From Clonostachys chloroleuca (lineage: Eukaryota; Ascomycota; Sordariomycetes; Hypocreales; Bionectriaceae), in contig JBANAY010000003.1 of assembly GCA_037952775.1 (NCBI GenBank), positions 6,634,001 to 6,698,000 on the forward strand: 64,000 nucleotides of DNA. The letters run 5' to 3'. The notes beneath the pieces are model-generated. The model was given only the letters and a program-made list of their open reading frames with translations, was not told the origin of the DNA and did no database searches. Shown piece after piece: positions 55,740 to 64,000 of the stretch. Within the stretch, counting starts at the first letter, position 1. Each line of letters starts with the position of its first letter. Made by a program: the position numbers and the translations under genes.

Positions 55740-57701
55740 ATGCCTGAGCCATGGCTGTTGAGCTGGGCCTCAACGCGGGGATATTGGGGCATATTAGTGG
55801 TAGTGGTTTTGCTTGCTGCTGCTCTAGCAGAGGGAGCGAGCTGTGTCCCCAAACCTCTAGTGATGCCGATTGCCAATGTCACCCTTGGCCCTACTCAAGT
55901 CCGTCGTGGTGTATCGATCAAGCTGGGCAGTCCCAATCAAGAACTCTCTGTTATACCTTCTTGGTACGCACTCACAAGAATACTCCCCTCCACAGTCGTA
56001 TCCAGCCATGACTTCCACCCAAACCTCCTTCGCCATCCAGCCTCACTAATGCCATCTAGGCAAAACAACAATACCATAATTTACGGTCCGACATGCCTCG
56101 ATAAAACAATAACGACGGAAAAATGCCGCTCCGACAAGGGTGGCCTCTATGATCCTGCCAAATCGAAAACTGCTGGGACAGTCAAGTCCGATTACAAGCC
56201 GGCATCGGATGACACAGTTATCACTCCAGACTCATACAGCCTGTTCACCGATAATGTGACTGTCACGGATGATTACTTCATCCAGGATTTCCCCATGATG
56301 AGAGCAGTAAACGACAGCAAGTGGGGATACGGGGGCTATCGACCTCAACATATCATCGGGATGAACACGGGCTCCACGTTCTTGGAAGCGCTTTATTCAG
56401 CTAAGGCCATCGCGTCCCGCTCATGGGGGTATTATTATGGCCGAGAAGCCCGCAATGACAACACGGCCGGCTCCTTTATTGTCGGTGGCTACGATAGAGC
56501 CAAAACTTATGGTGATGGCTACACCCGCAACATGGAGATAACAGACAACTGCCCCAGCAGCATGGTAGTTACGATCCAGAACATCCTACTCAACCTACCC
56601 AACGGAACCGACGTATCGATTTTCCCAAAGACGAGCGGCGGGCAAGGGTTAATGGCCTGTATCCATCCCGAGAAGCTCGTCCTCCTCGACATGCCAGTCG
56701 ACCCTTATTTCAACACCTGGCAGCAAACTATGGGTTACTCACTAGAAGAGCGAAGATCGGTTGGAATTGATTTTGGAATGAGCTCCTCCCTCAGAAAGGG
56801 TAAGTGCTCTGCCATTCTTCCCTTCATCCGCCAGGCTTGGCTAACAGAAGTGGGAACGTGAAGCTATGATGGGGGCTTGACATTCGACTTTGGCTCGGGT
56901 TTCCGCGTCAGCATACCAAACAATCAGCTTGTCGTCCCTGATAGAATATACAATGATAAGGGCGAGCTCTGGGCCAATTCTTCGATCAACGTACTACGCG
57001 TCAATGCGTTAACGGCGGCCACTGCTACGCAATTCCCGACACTAGGACGTTACTTCTTCCAGCAAGCATACATCATGGCGAATCATGAGACGAGACAATT
57101 TACGCTCTGGCAGTTGAATCCCACCAGCATACAGGATCTTGTAGTTGTCAACGACAAGAACAAGGTCGTTAGCCAAGATACCTACTGCGCCAATAGAACC
57201 GTTGCGACAGAAACCGCGAGTCCATCGGCTTCTTCCCCGACAAACACCAATGGGGCAAAGAGCGAAGACTCGGCAGAATCGGGAATTACTAAAGCAGTTC
57301 TTGGAACGGGTGCCATAGCTGGCATTGCTGTAGGTGGTGTGGCTCTTGTTGTCATCGTCGTTGCCGCCATTTGGGGGCTGTGTCGCCGACGCAAACGCGC
57401 GGCGCAGAGACTTTTGCAACAGAAGCAGATGCGGGAGCCCTTCCCCATTTCCGATCCTCCTAAGGAGCCTAAGCCAAACTACGAGGACCTGTGGCCTAGC
57501 CAGGGCCAGCCGCACTACATTCCTCAGGAGATGGCAGCCCACAGGCCAGCCTCTCGGTCTCGATTTGAAGAGATGGCTGCCTGGAGGAAAGCCCCTCCGC
57601 CTCAGGAAATGGCAGTCCCCAGAGAAGCGCCTCGAGCTCCAGTGCCGCCTGCTGAGCTGCCTGTAGCGCCTGCTGAACTGCCTGCAACGCCACGACCTTA
57701 A
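55740..57701 (+). CDS. Pepsin-like membrane protein without catalytic aspartates
   Basis: Exon 1 is 55740-55963, exon 2 56060-56799 and exon 3 starts near 56864. Intron 1 is 96 nt, in frame and stop-free. An N-terminal hydrophobic stretch (ILVVVVLLAAALAEGA) is a signal peptide. Then comes a pepsin-like fold: VSIKLGSPNQELSVIPSW where DTGS would normally be, IIGMNTGSTFLEAL, GSFIVGGYDRAK, and VSIFPKTSGGQG at the second active-site position. Both catalytic Asp are absent, so it is probably a pseudoprotease. After a Ser/Thr/Asn stalk a single helix (GAIAGIAVGGVALVVIVVAAIWG) is followed by CRRRKR and a Pro-rich cytosolic tail with PP-E-MA repeats. Intron 2 (GTAAGT...GCTAAC...GAAG) leaves the frame one base short, so either a base is missing near 56799-56864 or the acceptor is unusual. 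Confidence 0.75.
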
Positions 57702-59953
57702 ACTATTCAGTGAGGCACCGGATTTGCACGTCAAGAATGGGGAGATGTGGTGTTCGGACGCTTTTTTTTTTTTACTTCTACACGTTAACTGGCTACGGGG
57801 CGTATCTGGCGAGGAGTAAAGCAGTCGATTTGACATCGGACCCGTTGATTGATATCCCATTTCTATACCTTGTCCCTTATGTTCTCTTCTTTTTATTTTT
57901 ATTTTCCACCCAGCATAGAATTTTTGTATATACTTTATTTATTAGCCAGCGTGATCCCCAAAAGAATTCAAGCTCCGGACTGCCCAGGCCCTGGTACCCC
58001 CGTAACTCAGCCTTCTCAACCTGGGGAGCGGCACTTGCCCACTTGGCCCACCTGTTGCGTGCTCTTCTGAGGCCTTTTTTCCATTTTTTTCCCACCTTAC
58101 ATGCCCGGTCGAAATGAGTGCAGCTTACAGGGGTCAGACGGCGGCATTCCGCGTACAAGAGTCGTATCAAGTGGCATGCTGAAGCCCCGAGACTATGCCC
58201 TTTGCGTAAACTTGTTCAACCAACAGCATAAGCATCCCTCCCCGAGGCCTCAACACTCACAATGACTGGACAGAGCGAAAAAGGATGAGCGCTTCGCATG
58301 AAACATGCCAGCTTTGCGCAATTTCCATGGTTCAAGCAGCCCCCAAAACCACCTCCCTACGTAGAAAACTCTCCGTGCCAAGTGTGACGGATGGTGTGGT
58401 CCAGCATACTATCACAGCGTTTCTCTCCTCTCGCCCAGACCACATCCCAGCCTAGGCTCCGTCGGGCATGACTGCTGGCCTTGCAGAAGTTCCTTGGCAG
58501 ACGGTCTTGGCCAGAAGTTCCTTGCCGCTTTTCTACACTAGGCTGGGATTGCAGTCTTCAGGTCTCGAGGCATTGAGGTTGAAAAAAAAAAAAGACAGAG
58601 TAAATTCGCTACACGGATGTATTATTCAAAATAGACATCATTCTGATCGCCCCTTCTTCAGTCCTGCTAAGTTTGAGCGACAAAGCTGATGAGTCGAACC
58701 TATGCATGAGGGTAACGATCCCCGAGCTCCTTGAACATCTCGGTTTGATTCTGAAGCTGGCAGCTTCGATGATCAATGAACACGAGCTTGATGCGATCTC
58801 CATTTGACGGGGGAGGAGGATCTTGCACTTTGAAATTTTCACGCACTCGGTGCGTCGTAATTGACAACATCAACGCCGACCGATTTTGGGTCCTCTAGCT
58901 GGGCTGAACCGCTCATCTGTTCCAGCTTTGAGCATCGTGATGAATGTCAATCGCTGCCGCGAGAACCTTCGGCGGTCCAGTTTCATACCAGTTGGTCTCA
59001 GGTTGAACAACGGCACCAGGCCTTGCCCAGGTTCATCCGCCGTCAAGTCTCTCACGGCACAATGCAGAGAAGACTTGCCGGGTCATGTTCAGCGCGACCG
59101 CCATCGGGATCGTGCGCCAACTACCAACGACGTGGTCCGATATATGAGGCTCAAGGGTAGGGCTAACTTAGCTGGCGGGATCCAGACGGAATGGAACAAA
59201 AGGAGACGCAAGAAATAGGTTCTCCCAACCTCAAGGTGAGAATGAAGCGCAATGCAGTCATGATAAATTTAATTGAGCATGTGTCGTCAATCGGGTCTGT
59301 GGGTAGTAAGGATGGGCCAAAAAAACATATCAGGACAAGATCATGGCTCGCAGATCGTTTAGTATCCCTAGAGCTGATACGACCCAATTTGAGCCTTTAC
59401 TGACCAGTATGGGCCAGTGCCGTAGGCGCCCGTTTGGTGAGCCGCAAGAGACGATGCCCGACTTGTTCCAATCCCCCGCAGCGCACGATGGTATCTAGTA
59501 CTAAATCATCGGCGTGCAGCTTGAGTGACAGGCCACAGGTCAAACGTAGTGGGGGCAAAGTAGCTCTGAGCCCAGTAACTTCTCCTATGAAATACAAACG
59601 CCGACGCCTTATTAGTGGCGCTTATAGCGAGCGTGGCCCCGTTCATGATATCCTCGGCCACTATAGGTCTCTCCTGCAGGGGCCGCATGTTGTAAGCGCC
59701 GACAGGGCCAATCGGGTTCGTGCTGCCCAACCCGATCTATTCGTGGCAAGGGATTGCTGCATGTACTCACAACCAACAGCCAACATCATCAAAATGGCCA
59801 ACAGGGCCCGCTCCGAGATGGGCTGAGGAGGTACTTGTGTTGGTCCGAAATTTCCTCTCTCTTGATTCTTACTTTCCTTTCCATTGCTTTCACTTTTGTG
59901 CATTTGCTGCTTCTGTCTCCGCGCCCCTGGACTGATATCTTTGAATTGATGCC
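57702..59953. other. Intergenic
   Basis: About 2.25 kb. T-rich runs follow the pepsin-like gene (57762-57773, 57892-57905), consistent with 3' UTR. Nothing else recognised; the right end is the promoter of the Cys-rich surface-protein gene. Confidence 0.5.
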
Positions 59954-60978
59954 ATGACGAACATTCTCCTTAGCTTGTTTCTTCTCATTTTCTTGAGGCA
60001 ATGTTCTGCAGCCAGTACCTGCTACTTCCCCAACGGAAACATCGCTTCTGACAACTTCCCCTGCGATCCGGACGCAGAGCAGAGCGCATGTTGCGGTGGT
60101 GGCCTGGGCAATGTCTGCCTCTCCAACAAGCTTTGCCAGAACTCAAATGGAAATCTGGTCCGAGGGGCATGCACGGACAAGAATTGGGAGTCGCCTGAAT
60201 GTGCGATGTACTGCCTAGGTAAGCCTTCTCTTTCTTTGCGGTGTGTCCGGTCGCGACGAAACCGCCATGTCTTTCGCCACCCTCGGCTGATCTCTTGCTC
60301 CCTCTAGGTGCGGTTACCGGAGGACATGACTTGATATCGTGCTCCAACGTCACCAAAACGGACACCTCTTTCTGTTGTGACCGCGCTGCCAACTGCTGCG
60401 ACGGCGGCGTCGCCAGATTTGAGGTCTTGCCTTCGCACGCCGGCACCTGGGCATCATGGAATGTGGCCTCGAGTAGATACATCACCGTCAGTGCATCCTC
60501 GACAAAGGCATCTTCGTCTACAGCCACAGCCACCTCGACCACCGTAGCCTCCACGACTTCAGCCCCCACAGGCGTCTCTTCCGCTTCTGCGTCCTCGACT
60601 GCAATATCATCCGAAGGCTCACAGAATGTCACATCGTCCGGCCTATCGGTTGGTGCTCAGGTGGGCATTGGTGTTGGTGTCGGCGTTGGGGCACTTCTCG
60701 TTGCCGTGATCGCGTTTCTCCTCTGGAAAAATCACAAGAAGAACCAAATTATCAACGACAATCAGGTCAGAGAAATTAGCCATCCTCCTTCCTCGTCCTC
60801 GCCGTGGGATCCTTCGAGCCAGAGCTACGCGTCCTCAACACACCCCTACAGCCACGCTGGGCCGTGGCCACCACACTACCACGAGCAGCAACTGCTATAC
60901 GATAACGGCCCGAAGGAATTACAGGACCAGCGTTGGAATGGTCCGGGAGTAAGGGCTGAGCTCCCCGCGCAGGTATAG
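59954..60978 (+). CDS. Cys-rich single-pass surface protein
   Basis: Exons 59954-60218 and 60308-60978 (intron GTAAGC...CTCTAG) give 311 residues. A signal peptide (ILLSLFLLIFLRQCSA) precedes an ectodomain of about 130 residues with some 14 cysteines: TCYFPNGNIASDNFPCDPDA, SACCGGGLGNVCLSNKLC, CTDKNW--PECAMYCLG and SFCCDRAANCCDGG. A Ser/Thr/Ala-rich stalk, likely O-glycosylated, leads to one helix (VGIGVGVGVGALLVAVIAFLLW), a basic stop-transfer KNHKK and a Pro/Ser/His-rich cytosolic tail. This layout is common for fungal surface proteins resembling Mid2/Wsc-like sensors, though the Cys pattern is not the WSC domain. Function unknown. The pepsin-like protein upstream shares the ectodomain-stalk-helix-tail plan. 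Confidence 0.85.
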
Positions 60979-61650
60979 GGCATGTGGATGTTGACTCAAC
61001 CTTGTTCTTTTCTTTTGGCGGTCGATTTGCATAATTGTCTTCTGCGTCTTCTTCTTTCTTCCTTTTGTTAAAGATAAATTTTTTTTGGGCATATCACCGG
61101 GGTGTTTTGATGAGGCGAAGGCGGAATTTGAATGGAAAATATGTCTATAATTTCTATATTAAATATATATCGATTGTTCAATAGCGAACAATGCCAGTGA
61201 CATGGAGAGTTATGTCCACCAAGAACAGCATACAGTATCTGGATAACCAGGTTTGATCTAGTGCTCCTCACTGCCTCCAAAGACACCCCAGCGATCTACC
61301 TCCGACCAAGTGAAACTGTGCGTTACAGTTACATCCAAACACATTGTGAGTTTCCTGTTGGTGCGATTTCTCTTTTGATTTTTGATACTATTAGAATGTC
61401 AGAGACTTATTGGTTCAGAAGCGGAATAAGCAAATTGGCAGTCTGCGTGTTCAGGTCTAGGGGATAGTTGACAGTAGGATTCAACTGGTCGCGAGTACAT
61501 ATTTTCTTTAGGGAGGCTAAGTATAATAGAAATATTGCTACTGCAGGAGGTCATGTGACTGATGTAGACATACTTATTTCCATGTTGCTGGCTCCACCGA
61601 CTCATGTCATCTCTGCATGACCTCTGTAATTGCCACCACGCAGGTCTACA
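60979..61650. other. Intergenic
   Basis: About 670 bases, AT-rich, between the surface-protein gene and the transcription-factor gene. Nothing recognised beyond expected UTR and promoter. Confidence 0.5.
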
Positions 61651-63457
61651 ATGGAGAACAAGTTATCCAAACCATGCTGGACATGCCGGAATCGCCACGT
61701 CCAGTGTGATCAAACGCGAATGCCTTGTGCAAAATGCACAAAGGTTGGTCTTGAATGCAGTGAAAAGCGGCCTGTCCGCTGGGTCCAAGGAGTGGCCATC
61801 CGCGGCAAGATGCAGGGCCACATGTACGCGTGTCCAGCAGACAAGCCGGTAGCTACCTCGTCGAAAAGGTCAGGCAAGATTGTGTTCAAGACTCATGCGG
61901 CGCGGCCATCTACTCGTGGAAATGCTGTCGTGCCAAAAAGCAATCGCTCCTTGTTGAAATCGTCCATCAGAAAGCGGCGAAACACAGACAACAATGGTAG
62001 GCCTATATTCTAACACTGGAAACCACCTTTTGTTTCATACCTCAATGAAACAGGTACTTGTGCTAACTTTTTGGTGCGCTAGGGGCAGTCTTGACAGGTT
62101 CTACTGTCCTGGATCCAGACCATGGGTCCAAGTACTACCTAGACTATTGTAAGCATTCCGCCATGAATACCCAAGGCTCAAGGCTAATGTATAGGTTAGA
62201 TCTTGAGCATATGTGTAAAGACTTTGTCTTTTCGGAAACAGATAGAAATATGCTTAGAGATCTAGTCCCTTTCTCCCTAAACGATTCCGCGCTACAAAAG
62301 AGTCTAATCGCTCTTGCTGCCCGTCATCTCGCCAACAGAGGACAGTCTTTCCGTCAAGCCGACCCAAATGCATCCGAAGATAACACTGAAGCCAATCGAA
62401 AAGCCCTCGTATTCAAACAGCAAGCGATGCAAGCATTGCTAAAGACTCTAAGCGACCCAGTAGAGCTTGATAACGACAGAACCAGAGCCAGCATCTTCCT
62501 CTTTATTCTACTTGACCTCATGGAATCTGGAAGCTCTGGGTGGGATTCCCACCTTGAAGGTGCGAAAAGGTTACTCTATCTCAACCAACCCACGAGTAAA
62601 GTGGCAGATCGAGCTCTAGCGGAACAAAATCCGTGGAGTGTTTGCCAAGACCTCCAAGGCTTCTTGATGCGCCAGCTTTATTTGTACGTCTAAAGCGATT
62701 CTCTATGTTATCCAACGCGCTAATCCTGGGGAACCTTAGAGTCGAGAGCCTGGGGTCATTGTTTGCCCGTCCTGGCCGTGCTACATCTCTGCCGCAAGCC
62801 ATCACCTTTGACGAACATTCAATCACATATGGGTCTATCAATGACTCATTCCTAGGGTGCCCGGCATTCCTGTTGAGAGCTATCCGATTTATCTCCACGG
62901 AGAGAGATCTACTTATGGCAAAGCTCCAAGATATAGGGCTTGGCGCGAAGGAGACTGACAAGCGGTCCCTGGAGGAAATGCTTTCTCTTGTTGAAACATT
63001 TGATTGTGACAGGTCGCCCTTCGACATCCCAAAGGAATTCTCATCTTCTCCCCAAAATCAAGACGAAACACACCACCGGAGTGTTTTGTCCAAAGCATAT
63101 AGAATTGGCATCTTGATCTATGGAAAGCGAGTGCTTGAACCACTCACCGAAGGCCGAACCTCCGGCGTTGCTGAGCTCGTATCAGAATTACTGAACTTAC
63201 TCGAGACGCTACGGGGTGATCAAAACCTTCTTAGATGTGTCCTCTGGCCTCTATTTGTCGCAGGTCTAGAATGCCAGTCTCCACAGCAAAGAAAATATTT
63301 CCTCATGCACTTGGAGAAGTTTTGGATGGCTACCAAATGCCTGAACGTAATACACGCGGCTAGAATATTAGAGGATTACTGGAAAGAAGGGGGCGGGAGT
63401 TCAATATCGTGGCCTTTCGATAGCGGCCGTTTTGGCCGTGTTTGGCTCTTCATGTAA
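61651..63457 (+). CDS. Zn2Cys6 transcription factor
   Basis: Exons 61651-61996, 62083-62683 and 62740-63457 give 554 residues; introns start GTAGGC and GTACGT, with branch points GCTAAC and GCTAAT. The N-terminus has a perfect binuclear zinc cluster, C9-x2-C-x6-C-x6-C-x2-C-x6-C (CWTCRNRHVQCDQTRMPCAK), followed by a basic linker. The rest is the helical regulatory region usual in this class: SALQKSLIALAARHLANRG, ASIFLFILLDLMESGSSGWD-HLEGAKRLL, and a C-terminal VLWPLFVAGLECQSPQQRKYF--LEKFW block. It binds DNA in the nucleus. The next gene, convergent and only about 180 bases away, encodes a cyanamide-hydratase-like enzyme; regulation of that gene is possible but unproven. Confidence 0.93.
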
Positions 63458-63638
63458 TATTATACATGAGCTGAACAACCAGTCGAGAAAGATCGTTCTG
63501 ATAGTTGTATTTACAGGGCAGTTTCGAAATGCACGCATCACTACAACTTTGAGCCGGGCTATGAAAGGGAAATGTGTAGACACCTGTCTTTTGATTTCCA
63601 GGGCACTATATATTATGAGATTTCGAAAGCAACAATAT

Positions 63639-64000
63639 TCACTCCCACTCCTTCATTAGCGTATTGGCGCAGATTTCCTTGGCAAAGTCAACCAGATGAG
63701 TCGAGTGGCACCAAGGCTTAATGTTCTCTTCCTTTTCTATGGTTTTTGAGAAGAAGGAGCACCACTTCGAGCGCGGGAAGGCCTCATTGATCTCCTTGCG
63801 CGTAACGTCGTGAATCAGCTTCCCAAAATCTTTGACATGGGGGTGAATCCCAGTATTATCATAGGTGGTAGCTAATTGAATGAGTTGGCCGATAAATGTA
63901 ATGGTTCCATCTACACCCATGTCCTGGTGCCTAATAATGGCCTCAGAAACGGCCTCGGCCTGGTCGGTCGTCGCTCCCAAGTCCTTGAGCACCTGCAAGG
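63639..64000 (-). CDS. Cyanamide-hydratase-like HD-domain protein, N-terminus outside window
   Basis: The last 120 residues of a minus-strand gene that enters from the right edge; the frame is open to 64000. It holds [31 protein letters not shown], typical of the C-terminal half of fungal HD-domain cyanamide hydratases, then a [20 protein letters not shown] block and KPWCHSTHL near the end. Well-studied relatives add water to cyanamide to give urea, using a metal held by HD-domain histidines. The first HD motif is not visible. Many fungal paralogues have unknown substrates. Confidence 0.78.
   Translation of the reverse strand, partial: LQVLKDLGATTDQAEAVSEAIIRHQDMGVDGTITFIGQLIQLATTYDNTGIHPHVKDFGKLIHDVTRKEINEAFPRSKWCSFFSKTIEKEENIKPWCHSTHLVDFAKEICANTLMKEWE

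Noticed and set aside
57710..58117. 135-codon plus frame after the pepsin-like gene
   Set aside because: It consists largely of T-rich 3' flank translated as Phe/Leu and has no family features.

Overview
The window is nuclear DNA of a filamentous ascomycete (Pezizomycotina, probably Sordariomycetes). The evidence is spliceosomal introns of about 50-95 bp with GTAAGT/GTNNGT donors and CTAAC-like branch points, an intron-split RRP41, fungal-only families (HET, DUF6594, Zn2Cys6 factor, CSC1/DUF221 channels, Kex2-processed repeat precursor) and multi-kb spacers rather than operons. Genus cannot be read from the sequence. Coordinates of spliced genes span start to stop; exon limits are in the evidence fields and were accepted where frames close exactly.

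Layout. 1-5 kb: the tail of a HET-domain gene, a three-exon DUF6594 membrane protein and a retropepsin-like protein with two DTGS motifs. 6-12 kb: an L-amino-acid oxidase broken by three single-base losses, a zinc alcohol dehydrogenase and a small DUF4149/TMEM205-like membrane protein. 12-30 kb: two CSC1/OSCA-type channel paralogues on the minus strand, around a catalase-like haem protein, an OPT transporter (with a 3.5 kb upstream spacer) and an F-box-like protein. 31-34.6 kb: a frameshifted alcohol dehydrogenase and a decayed membrane-protein gene. 35.6-40.2 kb: a compact housekeeping block (exosome RRP41, an ER protein disulfide isomerase, ESCRT factor VTA1).

40.8-46.7 kb is the most interesting part. 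Three minus-strand genes lie in a row: a secreted protein made of five two-cysteine repeats, a seven-helix membrane protein with a long Ser-rich cytosolic tail, and a secreted precursor with six near-identical 40-residue units mostly ending in Lys-Arg, as expected for Kex2 processing into repeated peptides. A peptide-signalling or RiPP-type role is a hypothesis, not a demonstrated function.

49-64 kb is gene-poor accessory sequence: an HNH-nuclease gene whose conserved-looking C-terminus continues in frame past a TAG, a small frameshifted membrane gene, a pepsin-like membrane protein without catalytic DTG motifs, a Cys-rich single-pass surface protein, a Zn2Cys6 transcription factor and, at the right edge, part of a cyanamide-hydratase-like HD-domain gene. 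Across the window nearly all frame breaks are single-base losses, several in homopolymers, so assembly error must be separated from real decay before these loci are called pseudogenes. I found no convincing transposon, tRNA, rRNA or CRISPR.
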